Positions 19,102 to 27,794 of a stretch of DNA of 64,000 bases are shown here, piece after piece. Below the pieces are notes generated by a model that saw only the letters and a list, made by a program, of their open reading frames with translations, made no database searches and had not been told where the DNA came from. This stretch comes from Arthrobacter cupressi. GTDB lineage: Bacteria; Actinomycetota; Actinomycetes; Actinomycetales; Micrococcaceae. The stretch covers positions 1 to 64,000 of the forward strand of contig NZ_FNEI01000014.1 in NCBI RefSeq assembly GCF_900099975.1. Direction: 5' to 3'. Position numbers and translations under genes: made by a program. Position 1 is the stretch's first letter. Each line of letters begins with the position of its first letter.

Positions 19102-20148
19102 CTACTGCCGTGCAACGTAGTAGGCGTTGAAGGGGTCGTCCTCCAACTCATGCACCACGACGTCCCCGAATCCGGCCTCCCGGAGCATGCTGAGGGCCAG
19201 CTGCCGGCCCCACACTGCTCCGAGTCCGGCGCCACCCTGGCCCAGCGACACCGCCATGCAATGGAAAGTGGAGATGGCGTATAGGAAGCTTCCCCACGGG
19301 ATGGCCGAGTTGTCCTCCAGCCTGCTGGAGGCGTTGATGTCCACCATGAGGAACGTCCCGCCAGGCCTGAGGGCCGCACGGATGTTGCGCAGCACGCGGG
19401 CCGGATCGGCCTGGTCATGGATGGCGTCGAAGGCCGTAATGAAGTCGAAGCGCTCCGTGTCCTCAAGGTCTGCCACATCCAGCAGTTCGAAGTGGACGTT
19501 GGCGAGGCCGCGGCGCTCCGCCTCGGCCGTAGCGGCTTCCAGGGCTTCGGCGGAAAAGTCGTATCCGGTGAAGTCGCTCGCCGGATACGCCCCGGCCAGG
19601 AGGTTGAGGGCGTGGCCTTCGCCGCAGCCGATGTCGGCCACCGAAATTCCCGTGCGCAGGGATTCCGTCCGTCCGCTGAGGGGAATGATGGCCTCCAGGA
19701 GCGCGGCATCGTTCACCACGGCACTGTTGGCGGCCATCAGCTGGTGGAAACCGGGGTAATCGCCGTAGCCGGTTCCGCCGCCGTTCCGGAAGGCGCGCTC
19801 GATCTTGGGGACGGCCTGGGCCAGCAGCGGAAGGTACTGGATGGTCGGGGCGAGGTTCTCCGGCCCCTGGCCGCTGAGGACGGGGCGGTATTCCTCCCGC
19901 AGCAGGTACGTGCCGCCGTCGGGGTCGTAGCGGAGCAAGCCCGCCGTGACCATGCCGCCGAGCCACTCGCGGACGTAGCGTTCGCTGAGTCCGGCGGCGT
20001 CGGCGATGAGCTCGCTGCGGGCCGCGGGAAGCTTCGCGAGGGTGTCAAAGAGGCCGGTCTGGTAGCCCAGCCCGGTCAACAGGGCGATGGCGCCGTCATT
20101 CAGGATGTCCAGCATTCTGCCGGTCGCTTCTTCCACGGTTGTGTTCAT
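19102..20148 (-). CDS. Class I SAM methyltransferase with N-terminal winged helix (Rv2258c-like)
   Basis: 348 residues. Residues 1-90 form a winged-helix-like dimerisation domain (SELIADAAGLSERYVREWLG, LLRYDPDGGTYLL); the Rossmann part has the SAM loop VADIGCGEGHALNLLA near residue 165 and the following FTGYDFSAEALE acidic strand, then FDFITAFDAIHDQ. This architecture matches mycobacterial Rv2258c-type proteins and small-molecule methyltransferases. The substrate is unknown. It follows the LuxR-type regulator gene on the same strand after 159 bases, suggesting that the regulator controls it. Confidence 0.82.
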   Translation of the reverse strand: MNTTVEEATGRMLDILNDGAIALLTGLGYQTGLFDTLAKLPAARSELIADAAGLSERYVREWLGGMVTAGLLRYDPDGGTYLLREEYRPVLSGQGPENLAPTIQYLPLLAQAVPKIERAFRNGGGTGYGDYPGFHQLMAANSAVVNDAALLEAIIPLSGRTESLRTGISVADIGCGEGHALNLLAGAYPASDFTGYDFSAEALEAATAEAERRGLANVHFELLDVADLEDTERFDFITAFDAIHDQADPARVLRNIRAALRPGGTFLMVDINASSRLEDNSAIPWGSFLYAISTFHCMAVSLGQGGAGLGAVWGRQLALSMLREAGFGDVVVHELEDDPFNAYYVARQ

Positions 20149-20307
20149 CGCGGGTCCTGTCCCTTCGTCTCCCGGTCGGACCGTCGGCAGGTCCAGGTGT
20201 CCGTGGATTCACGCTATGGCGGAGAGACAGGGCGGGGCATCGGGAATTCCATGCATCTTTGGGCCGCCACTGGTGCGAAACGTGCAGCTCCCAATACATG
20301 CAGCTCC

Positions 20308-21843
20308 TTAGGGGGAGGGGAACTCGGGCACGCGGTGCCTGCGCGCCCAGGCGGCAGCGGCGGTGCGGGACTCCACGTCGATCTTGGTGAAGATGTTGGC
20401 CAGGTGGCGGCCGACCGTCTTTTCGCTGATCGAGAGGGTCGAAGCGATCTGGCGGTTGCCCGCCCCCGCCAGCACGCAGCCGAGCACCTCGAGCTCCCTC
20501 GGCGTCAGCCCTCCGGGGCCGGGCGCCTTGGGAGCGGCTCCCTCAGATGTGCTTCCCACACCCAGGCGGGAGCGGATCGCCGCCGCCGTGGCCCGCTCCG
20601 CTTCCGCGGTCTGGACATCTCCCAGCGCCGCGCGCACCATCGCGAGGCGCTCGTGCACCACAGCCAGCTCAAAGCGCAGCCGCTGGGCACGGTAGAGGCC
20701 CGCCGCATCCTCGAATTCCTCCGCGGCCAGCCCGGGATGTCCCTGGGCCGCCAGAACGATGCCGCGTGCGTGGCTTGCCCACGCCCTGAAGCCGGCCGTT
20801 CCATAGAAGGCGGCCGCAGCTTCCAGCTCCTCGCAGTAGGCCGCCGCCGCGTCTGGTGACCGGGAGGCCAGGAGCTCGACGGCGGCCAGCAGCAACCGCG
20901 TCCGGCCCACCGGGCCGCGTTCGGCCAACGCTGCGCGCAGCGCCGCGACGGCCTCCTCGGTCCGGCCGGAATCGGCAAGAAGCAGCGCCGAGCCGGGCTC
21001 CGCATCCGAGCCCAGGGCGCGGGCCAGGCCGAACGCCAGGGCGGCACCCTCGCGGTCCCCTTGCCTGCGCCGGACTTCGCCGAGTTCGTAGTAGGCGTCG
21101 CCGGCGATCCAGGCGTGGGCGTGCCGCAGGCGCTCGCCCGCAGCGGCCATCTCCTGTTCCACGGCGTCCCAGACCCCTTCCGCGCTGAGGAGCTGGAGCT
21201 GGTGGACGCGGACGATGGCGGAGAACATGAACGTTTGCGAGAGCTCGGCGCACCACCGGGCCAGGGCGTCTGTCCAGGCCCGCATCCGGGCGAAGTCGGC
21301 GGTTTCGTGGCACAGGTGGATCACCGAACAGTAGATGTCTCCGCCCCACTCGACGGGGACCTGGCCGGCCACGACCGGGAGCATCGCTTCGTCCAGGTCC
21401 CGGAAGCCCTTCGCGGCATCGCCCGTCCGGATGGAGCCCAGCCCGGACAGCACGCTGGCGAAGCTTGCCAGGTCGTGGGCCGCCAGCCTTTCGGCCAGCT
21501 GCCGCAGCTGGACGGAGGCCGCGAGCGCGGGGCCCGGGTCGCCGTCGATGTTCATCGTGTCGTTGGCCTCGACGTAGAGCAGGTAGCCGTGTTCGACGGA
21601 TTCGGGCAGGGTGTCCAGGAGCCGCCGCGCCCTGCCCTTCCATGCCGAGGACACGGCGATGTCGCCTCGAAGACCCCACTGGACGGCCAGGGCCAAGGCG
21701 GTCCTTGCAGCTTCCCGAAGGTTTCCTTCGCCCTCGAGCCGGGTGAAAAGCTGCTCCGAGAGGTTCATGGATTGCTGGAGGTCGCCCAGCCACCATTGGG
21801 ATCTGGCCAGCTCCGCCAGTTCCGTGGTTCCCGGCTGCGACAT
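20308..21843 (-). CDS. LuxR-type regulator with long TPR-like sensor part
   Basis: 511 residues. Only the last 65 residues are DNA-binding: LTPRELEVLGCVLAGAGNRQ followed by IASTLSISEKTVGRHLANIF. The preceding 430 residues are helical Ala/Leu/Arg-rich repeats of TPR type (ALAASVQLRQLAERLAAH, AYYELGEVRRRQGDREGAAL). No Walker A is present, so it is not a full LAL/MalT ATPase regulator but resembles the C-terminal half of one. Ligand or partner is unknown. Stop at 20308; the methyltransferase gene downstream is the likely target. Confidence 0.83.
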   Translation of the reverse strand: MSQPGTTELAELARSQWWLGDLQQSMNLSEQLFTRLEGEGNLREAARTALALAVQWGLRGDIAVSSAWKGRARRLLDTLPESVEHGYLLYVEANDTMNIDGDPGPALAASVQLRQLAERLAAHDLASFASVLSGLGSIRTGDAAKGFRDLDEAMLPVVAGQVPVEWGGDIYCSVIHLCHETADFARMRAWTDALARWCAELSQTFMFSAIVRVHQLQLLSAEGVWDAVEQEMAAAGERLRHAHAWIAGDAYYELGEVRRRQGDREGAALAFGLARALGSDAEPGSALLLADSGRTEEAVAALRAALAERGPVGRTRLLLAAVELLASRSPDAAAAYCEELEAAAAFYGTAGFRAWASHARGIVLAAQGHPGLAAEEFEDAAGLYRAQRLRFELAVVHERLAMVRAALGDVQTAEAERATAAAIRSRLGVGSTSEGAAPKAPGPGGLTPRELEVLGCVLAGAGNRQIASTLSISEKTVGRHLANIFTKIDVESRTAAAAWARRHRVPEFPSP

Positions 21844-21906
21844 GGGTCCTCCAAGGCTCGGAACCAGCTTACGTCCGGGTGCGCGGACCGACGAGATGGC
21901 TGGCGG

Positions 21907-22617
21907 TCAGCCGCGGCTCCAGCGGTATTCGTTCTCCGGACGGCCCGGCGTTCCGTAACGGGGGCTGCGGACCACCACGCCGGCGTCGGCAAGGTATTCG
22001 AGGTAGCGGCGGGCCGTCACCCGGGACATGCCCAGGGCCTCCGTGGCTTCGTTCGCCGAAACGGCTCTGCCCAGCCCGGCCAGGTATTCCTTGACCGATT
22101 CGAGGGTTCCCGTGGACAGCCCCTTGGGCAGCGGCACCTCGGTGGGTGCGCGGAGGCTCGCGAAGGCCTGGTCGACGTCGCTCTGCGAGGCCCCGGACCG
22201 GGGTCCCGGCGCGGCGGCGGCCAGCTGGTCCCGGAAAGCCCGGTAGCTGCGCAGCTTGTCCGCGAAAGTGGCGAAAGTAAACGGCTTGATGAGGTATTGG
22301 ACCACCCCGATCGAGACGGCGCTGCGCACGATGTTGACCTCCCGCACGGCGGTAATCGCAATGATGTCCGCCAGCAGCCCGGCGCCGCGCATCCTGCGGG
22401 CGACGTCCAGTCCGTGCAGGTCCGGCAGGTTCATGTCCAGCAGGACCAGGTCCACCGGCTGGCCGGCGGCCGCGAAGTCGTTGAGCAGGCGCAGCGCCGA
22501 CTGGCCGTCCGGTGCGGTGCCCGCAACGGTGAACCCCTCCAGCCTGCCCACGTAGACGGTGTGGGCGTCGGCGGCGATCGGTTCGTCCTCGACGACGAGG
22601 ACGCGGATGTCGTTCAT
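21907..22617 (-). CDS. Response regulator of the CitB/DcuR type
   Basis: 236 residues. The receiver domain has the acidic pair in VVEDE (10-11), the phosphorylated Asp61 in VLLDMNLPD, Thr in IAITA and Lys in YLIKPF. A C-terminal helix-turn-helix (AVSANEATEALGMSRVTARR, YLEYLADAG) is of the DcuR/CitB class. The start codon overlaps the kinase stop by one base (TAATG), so the pair is co-translated. The neighbouring dctA gene, divergently transcribed, points to C4-dicarboxylate sensing. Confidence 0.92.
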   Translation of the reverse strand: MNDIRVLVVEDEPIAADAHTVYVGRLEGFTVAGTAPDGQSALRLLNDFAAAGQPVDLVLLDMNLPDLHGLDVARRMRGAGLLADIIAITAVREVNIVRSAVSIGVVQYLIKPFTFATFADKLRSYRAFRDQLAAAAPGPRSGASQSDVDQAFASLRAPTEVPLPKGLSTGTLESVKEYLAGLGRAVSANEATEALGMSRVTARRYLEYLADAGVVVRSPRYGTPGRPENEYRWSRG

Positions 22618-24287
22618 TAGGTTTCCTTCGTGGGGTCCGGTGCCGTGGAGTCCGGCGCGGGCAGCACTACGCGGAACAGGGCACCCGACAACTCGTCGTC
22701 GGCAGCGTCGATGGACAGCGTACCGTCCAGCCGCTTCACGGCCTGGCGCACCAACGCCAATCCGACGCCGCGGCCGCCCGCCCCGGGAACGCCGCCGTCC
22801 GGGCCGGGCGCCTTGGTGCTGAATCCGTACTCAAGGATGTCCCCGGCAATCGCGGGATCGATCCCGGGGCCCGAATCGGCCACCGTGAAGGTGACGTCGT
22901 CCGGCGTCGTGGCGATCGCGAGTGACACCCTGCGCGGCGGGGGAGCGGCAGCGGCGGCGTCGAGCGCGTTGTCCAGCAGGTTCCCCAGGATGGTCACCAG
23001 GTCCTGCACCGCCAGGCCGTGCAGCCCGTGGTCGCCGGAGACGTCCACCGTGAGCTCGGCCCCGCGTTCATGGGCCTCCGCGGATTTGCCCATGATGAGC
23101 GCGCTGAGCACCGGCTCGTCCACCGAGCCCACGATGTCGTCGGTCAGCCGCTGGCTCAGTTCCAGGTCCTTGGTGGCGAAATCCAGGGCGTCGCCGGTGC
23201 GGCCCAGCTCCATGAGGGACACGATCATGTGCAGCCGGTTGGCGTGCTCGTGGGTCTGCGCCCGCAAGGCACCGGAGAGGGTCCGCATGGTTTCCAGTTC
23301 GCTGCCGAGGGATTCGATTTCGGTGCGGTCGCGCAGGGTGGCCACCGTTCCGAAGACTGCCGGTCGGCGTCCGCCGCGGAATGGCCCGACGGCGGGGGCC
23401 TGGTTGACCACGAGGATCCGGGAATCGCTGAGGTGGATTTCGTCGTGGGCGGTCCGGCCGGAGCCAAACAGTTCGCGCAGGCTGGCATCCAGGGGCAGCT
23501 CGGCCAGGCGCGGCGCGGCACCCGCGGCAGGCCCGACGTCGGAGGGTTCCAATCCCAGCAGCTCCGCCGCCTGGTCGTTGTACATGACCACCGTGCCGCG
23601 GGTATCGATCAGGACGACGCCTTCGCGGACCGAATGCAGCACCGATTCATAGTAGGCGAACAGCTGCGCCAGTTGCTCCGGCCCCCAGCCGCGGGTGACC
23701 GAGCGCAGGTAGCGGCCCAGCAACCACGACGCGAGCGATCCCGCGGCAAGCAGCGCAAGGCAGAGAGCGATGATTGCCCCGAACCGGCCGGAGGCCGCGA
23801 TGTCCACGTTGCGCACCGTCACGCCGGCAGCCACCAGCGCGCGGACGGTGCCGCCGTCGTCCTTCACCGGAACGATCGTCCGCACGGACGGTCCCAGGGT
23901 CCCGGCGGTGACTTCGGTGAATGTCTCGCCGCGCAGGGCCGGGTCAATGGTGCCGATGTACGGCCTGCCGATCTCCGCCGGATTGGCGTGGGTCCAACGG
24001 GTGCGGTCCGGCGCCATGATCGTGATGAAGTCGACGCCGGCGGCCGCCATGACCTTCGCCGCGTACGGCTGCAGCGTGGTCGAGGGGGACACGGTTCCGG
24101 CGGCCTGGAGAACCAGGGGATTGGCGGCGACGGCGGCCGCAACGGTCTGCATCCGGCGCCCGGCATCGTCGTACGTCCGCTGCCGGGCGTCGATGATCGC
24201 CGCCGTTCCCAGCACCACGCTGAGCAGCAGGACGAACAGCACATTGGCCACGAACAAGCGGCGGGCAATGCTCCAGCGCCGGATCAT
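22617..24287 (-). CDS. DcuS/CitA/DctS-type sensor histidine kinase
   Basis: 556 residues from the ATG at 24287, which has GGAGG 5 bases upstream. Order: TM1 at about 12-32; an extracytoplasmic Cache-like domain with FTEVTAGTLGPSVRTIVPVK; TM2 at about 172-195; a PAS domain (VLHSVREGVVLIDTRGTVVM); a SpoB/CitA-like phosphoacceptor box RAQTHEHANRLHMI; and an HATPase with NLLDNALDA, DSGPGIDP and GVGLALV. In this family citrate, succinate, fumarate or malate binds the Cache domain. The ligand is inferred from the dctA neighbour. Confidence 0.92.
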   Translation of the reverse strand: MIRRWSIARRLFVANVLFVLLLSVVLGTAAIIDARQRTYDDAGRRMQTVAAAVAANPLVLQAAGTVSPSTTLQPYAAKVMAAAGVDFITIMAPDRTRWTHANPAEIGRPYIGTIDPALRGETFTEVTAGTLGPSVRTIVPVKDDGGTVRALVAAGVTVRNVDIAASGRFGAIIALCLALLAAGSLASWLLGRYLRSVTRGWGPEQLAQLFAYYESVLHSVREGVVLIDTRGTVVMYNDQAAELLGLEPSDVGPAAGAAPRLAELPLDASLRELFGSGRTAHDEIHLSDSRILVVNQAPAVGPFRGGRRPAVFGTVATLRDRTEIESLGSELETMRTLSGALRAQTHEHANRLHMIVSLMELGRTGDALDFATKDLELSQRLTDDIVGSVDEPVLSALIMGKSAEAHERGAELTVDVSGDHGLHGLAVQDLVTILGNLLDNALDAAAAAPPPRRVSLAIATTPDDVTFTVADSGPGIDPAIAGDILEYGFSTKAPGPDGGVPGAGGRGVGLALVRQAVKRLDGTLSIDAADDELSGALFRVVLPAPDSTAPDPTKET

Positions 24288-24421
24288 GCGCACCTCCAAT
24301 GACCAATATGACCACAACGGTGATCCGCGTCACCCCCGGCACCATGATGGATGTCACACCACCGGCGCAGGAAAGCAGTGCAGATGCCGCAGCGCCTCCA
24401 GAGTATCCAAAGGAGCATGCC
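24288..24421. promoter_or_regulatory. Divergent dctS-dctA promoter with CRP-like palindrome
   Basis: The 134-base spacer contains GGTGATCCGCGTCACC at 24319-24334: a GGTGA-N6-TCACC inverted repeat like the CRP/GlxR half-site spacing (TGTGA-N6-TCACA). It may bind a CRP-type protein or the response regulator. AAAGGAG at about 24409-24415 is the dctA ribosome binding site and fixes the start at 24422. Confidence 0.5.
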
Positions 24422-25744
24422 ATGACCTCTCAACGAGGAGAGATTGCCAGCGGGACCGGGCGCAAGGGCCTGGACAAATCTCACTACCTGTACATTGCCG
24501 TCATCGCAGCCGTCGTCCTCGGCGCCGTTGTCGGCCTGATGTTCCCCGAGGTGGGCAAGTCGCTGAAGCCCCTGGGCGAGGGCTTCATCAAGCTCATCAA
24601 GATGATGATCGCCCCGGTCATCTTCTGCACCATCGTGCTGGGCATCGGCTCGATCGCCAAGGCCGCCACGGTCGGCAAGGTCGGCGGACTCGCACTGGGC
24701 TACTTCGTACTCATGTCCACCTTCGCGCTCGGCATCGGCCTGGTGGTCGGCAACCTGATCCACCCGGGCGAGGGCCTCAAGCTCACGGCCTATGACCCCT
24801 CGAAGAAGGCTGAGGTGGACAGCACCGTCGCCTTCCTGCTGGGCATTATTCCGGGCGACATCCCCGTGCTGCCTACCCTGCTCGCCGCGATCCTCGTCGG
24901 TTTCGCGCTGCAGAAGATGGGCGCCCAGGGTGCCCCCATCCTCAAGGCCGTCCAGCACGGCCAGGCCCTCGTGTTCCGCGTCCTCATCATGATCATGTGG
25001 CTGGCTCCCGTGGGCGCCTTCGGTGCGATCGCCGCCGTCGTCGGTGCCACCGGAGTCCAGGCGATCCTGAGCATGTTCACCCTCATGGCCGCGTTCTACA
25101 TCACCTGCGCACTGTTCATCGTGGTCATCCTCGGCGGGCTCCTGCGCATCGTGGCCGGCGTCAGCATCTTCCAGCTCATGAAGTACCTGGCCCGCGAGTA
25201 CCTGCTCATCTTCTCCACCTCGTCCTCCGAGGCAGCCCTGCCGCGGCTCATCGCCAAGATGGAGCACCTGGGTGTCTCCAAGCCGGTTGTCGGCGTCACC
25301 GTCCCCACGGGCTATTCCTTCAACCTGGACGGCACCGCGATCTACCTGACCATGGCCTCCCTGTTCGTGGCCAACGCGATGGGCACCCCGCTGGACCTCG
25401 GCGCCCAGGTTTCCCTGCTGGTCTTCATGATCATTGCCTCCAAGGGCGCAGCCGGTGTCACCGGTGCCGGCCTGGCCACCCTGGCCGCCGGCCTGCAGGC
25501 CCACAAGCCGGAACTGCTGGGCGGCGTCGGCATGATCGTCGGCATCGACCGCTTCATGTCCGAGGCCCGCGCCCTGACCAACTTCACCGGCAACGCCGTG
25601 GCCACCGTGCTGATCGGCACCTGGGTCAAGGAAATCGACCGGCAGCAGGTCAACAGCGTCCTCTCCGGCTCCGCTCCCTTCGACGAAGCCACGATGATCA
25701 GCCACCACGCTGAGCCCGAGGTGAAGGAAGCAGTTCCCGCCTAG
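24422..25744 (+). CDS. dctA: C4-dicarboxylate:cation symporter
   Basis: 440 residues, dicarboxylate/amino acid:cation symporter family with about eight membrane helices and two re-entrant hairpins. Family signatures: the serine-rich STSSSEAALPRLI, the NLDGTAIY motif, SKGAAGVTGAGLATLAA and NFTGNAVATVLIG. The SKGAAGVTG stretch is characteristic of DctA rather than glutamate carriers. It takes up succinate, fumarate and malate. The start at 24422 gives the usual family length; the same frame is open upstream but without ribosome binding sites. A strong terminator follows. Confidence 0.95.
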   Translation: MTSQRGEIASGTGRKGLDKSHYLYIAVIAAVVLGAVVGLMFPEVGKSLKPLGEGFIKLIKMMIAPVIFCTIVLGIGSIAKAATVGKVGGLALGYFVLMSTFALGIGLVVGNLIHPGEGLKLTAYDPSKKAEVDSTVAFLLGIIPGDIPVLPTLLAAILVGFALQKMGAQGAPILKAVQHGQALVFRVLIMIMWLAPVGAFGAIAAVVGATGVQAILSMFTLMAAFYITCALFIVVILGGLLRIVAGVSIFQLMKYLAREYLLIFSTSSSEAALPRLIAKMEHLGVSKPVVGVTVPTGYSFNLDGTAIYLTMASLFVANAMGTPLDLGAQVSLLVFMIIASKGAAGVTGAGLATLAAGLQAHKPELLGGVGMIVGIDRFMSEARALTNFTGNAVATVLIGTWVKEIDRQQVNSVLSGSAPFDEATMISHHAEPEVKEAVPA

Positions 25745-25770
25745 TCACTCCGTAGGACTTGGCTCAGAAA

Positions 25771-25804
25771 AGGCAGGCTCCCCGCCCGGGGAGCCTGCCT
25801 TTTT
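25771..25804 (+). terminator. Rho-independent terminator after dctA
   Basis: A perfect 13-bp stem (25771-25783 with 25788-25800, AGGCAGGCTCCCC / GGGGAGCCTGCCT), 4-base loop, then TTTT. One of the clearest terminators in the window. Confidence 0.95.
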
Positions 25805-25962
25805 GTGCGCTGCAAAGCACACCCGGCCCCCAACCTTCGACCTCTACCAGAAGGTCAAGGCTCAAATTGCGGGGAATGTCAAGGTTCATGGAATGCCGTG
25901 TCGGGGACTGTAACCTTGCTTGGGAGCAGTCATTGACCGTCGTGGAGAGAGTGGATAAAGAC
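25805..25962 (+). promoter_or_regulatory. parA-scpAB leader with repeated GTCAAGG boxes
   Basis: The leader has GTCAAGGCTCA at 25854-25864 and GTCAAGGTTCA at 25878-25888 (10 of 11 matching, 24 bases apart), plus an inverted repeat GACCT-N8-AGGTC at 25839-25856. TAACCTTG near 25911 is the same core reversed. These could be operators; the bound protein is unknown. Confidence 0.35.
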
Positions 25963-26862
25963 GTGAGCAGCGAACTGGGCACAACTACGCTGGAAGGCAC
26001 GGATTTCGATCTGGACGATGCCGTCATGGGCCCCACCGGCCGTCCATACCGCGAGTTCCCCGAACCCGCGCCCCTGGACTCCCATGGCCCCGCCCGCGTT
26101 ATCGCGATGGTCAACCAGAAGGGCGGCGTCGGCAAGACCACGTCCACCATCAACCTCGCCGCCGCGCTCGCCGAGTACGGCCGCCGCGTGCTGCTGGTCG
26201 ACTTCGACCCGCAGGGTGCCCTGTCCGCCGGCCTCGGCGCGAACCCGCACGAACTCGACCTCACCGTCTACAACGTCCTGATGGACCGCAAAGTGGACAT
26301 CCGGGACGCCATCCAGCAGACCGGCGTCGACGGCGTGGACCTGCTGCCCGCCAACATCGACCTGTCCGCCGCCGAGGTCCAGCTGGTCAACGAAGTGGCC
26401 CGCGAACAGGTACTGGACCGCGCCCTGAAGAGCATCGAAGACGACTACGACGTGGTCCTCATCGACTGCCAGCCCTCGCTCGGCCTGCTGACCGTCAACG
26501 CGCTCACCGCGGCGCACGGTGTGATCATCCCGCTGATCTGCGAATTCTTCGCCCTGCGCGCCGTGGCGCTGCTGGTGGAAACCATCGAAAAGGTCCAGGA
26601 CCGCCTCAATCCGCGCCTGCAGGTGGACGGCGTTCTGGCCACCATGTTCGATTCCCGCACCCTGCACAGCCGTGAAGTGATCGCCCGCCTCGTGGAAGCC
26701 TTCGGGGACAAAGTCTTCGAAACCGTCATCAAGCGTTCCATCAAGTTCGCCGACGCAACCGTTGCCGCCGAGCCGATCACCAGCTACGCGGGCAACCACA
26801 CCGGCGCCGACGCCTACCGCAGCCTGGCCCGGGAACTGATCCTGCGCGGCGGCGCGCCCTAA
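25963..26862 (+). CDS. ParA family ATPase next to scpAB (Soj-like, Rv1708 position)
   Basis: About 299 residues. A deviant Walker A motif is clear (VNQKGGVGKTTS), with LLVDFDPQGALSAGLG and the Walker B region VVLIDCQPSLGLLTVNAL. The N-terminal 45 residues (SSELGTTTLEGTDFDLDD...) are an extension. Start is uncertain: three in-frame GTG codons at 25942, 25951 and 25963 follow each other; the last has a purine run (GGAGAGA) 12 bases upstream and is used here. No parB is adjacent; the link to scpA (gap about 5 bases) suggests a role with condensin in chromosome organisation. Confidence 0.85.
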   Translation: MSSELGTTTLEGTDFDLDDAVMGPTGRPYREFPEPAPLDSHGPARVIAMVNQKGGVGKTTSTINLAAALAEYGRRVLLVDFDPQGALSAGLGANPHELDLTVYNVLMDRKVDIRDAIQQTGVDGVDLLPANIDLSAAEVQLVNEVAREQVLDRALKSIEDDYDVVLIDCQPSLGLLTVNALTAAHGVIIPLICEFFALRAVALLVETIEKVQDRLNPRLQVDGVLATMFDSRTLHSREVIARLVEAFGDKVFETVIKRSIKFADATVAAEPITSYAGNHTGADAYRSLARELILRGGAP

Positions 26863-26867
26863 GCGGC

Positions 26868-27794
26868 GTGCCCTCGGTAGACGCCGGGGCGGCCCCGGCA
26901 GGAGAAGCGGAGGCAACCGCCGACGCCGAAAGCACCACTGCGCGCAAGGGCGGCTTTGAAGTCCGGCTGGCCAACTTCACCGGGCCTTTCGATCTGCTGC
27001 TCGGCCTGATCGCCAAGCACAAGCTGGACGTCACCGAGCTGGCCTTGGCCACCGTCACGGACGAGTTCATCAAGTACATCCGCCGCTTGCAGGAACTCGG
27101 CGAAGGCTGGGCCCTGGACGAGGCCAGCGAATTCCTGGTGATCGCCGCGACCCTGCTGGACCTGAAGGCCGCGCGCCTGCTCCCGGCCGGCGAGGTGGAA
27201 GACGAAGAGGACGTGGCCCTGCTCGAAGCCCGGGACCTGCTGTTCGCCCGGCTCCTGCAGTACAAGGCCTTCAAACAGCTCGCTGCCCACCTGGGGGAGA
27301 CCCTCGAGAACGAGGCCCAGCGCTTCCCCCGGCAGGTGGCGCTGGAACCGCATTTCGCCGCACTGCTGCCCGAACTCATCTGGCGGCACAGCCCGGAGCA
27401 GTTCGCCGCCGTGGCCGCCAAGGCCCTGGAACCGAAGGACACCACGCCGCCGGAGGTCGGCGTCGACCACCTCCACGGCGCGCCGGTCAGCATCAAGGAA
27501 CAGGCGGAGATCCTTGGGTTCCGCCTCCAGTTCGGGCGCCCGTTGTCCTTCCGGGCCCTGGTGGCCGACGCCGAATCCACGCTCGTGGTGGTAGTCCGCT
27601 TCCTTGCACTGCTGGAGATGTTCCGGGACAGGGTGGTCGCCTTCGAGCAGCCCGCGCCACTGTCCGAACTCACGGTCCGCTGGACCGGCCGGCCGGAGGG
27701 CTGGAGCAGCGAGAACCTGAGCGAAGAATACGAAACGGTGGCTGCACCGGCAACGCAGCGGGAAACAGACCCGGAGGAACACGCCAATGAGTGA
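26868..27794 (+). CDS. scpA: Segregation and condensation protein A
   Basis: 308 residues, kleisin subunit of the SMC-ScpAB condensin. The core begins FEVRLANFTGPFDLLLGLI and continues with LATVTDEFIKYIRR, WALDEASEFLVIAATLLDLK (typical ScpA), and ends in a C-terminal winged helix. The first 30 residues (Ala/Glu-rich) are an extension. It starts with GTG 5 bases after the parA stop, and its end overlaps scpB by 8 bases. Confidence 0.94.
   Translation: MPSVDAGAAPAGEAEATADAESTTARKGGFEVRLANFTGPFDLLLGLIAKHKLDVTELALATVTDEFIKYIRRLQELGEGWALDEASEFLVIAATLLDLKAARLLPAGEVEDEEDVALLEARDLLFARLLQYKAFKQLAAHLGETLENEAQRFPRQVALEPHFAALLPELIWRHSPEQFAAVAAKALEPKDTTPPEVGVDHLHGAPVSIKEQAEILGFRLQFGRPLSFRALVADAESTLVVVVRFLALLEMFRDRVVAFEQPAPLSELTVRWTGRPEGWSSENLSEEYETVAAPATQRETDPEEHANE

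Noticed and set aside
25759..25960. Longer ParA protein starting inside the dctA terminator
   Set aside because: This start lies in the terminator hairpin and the translated stretch is not like a ParA head; a GTG start after the leader is more plausible.
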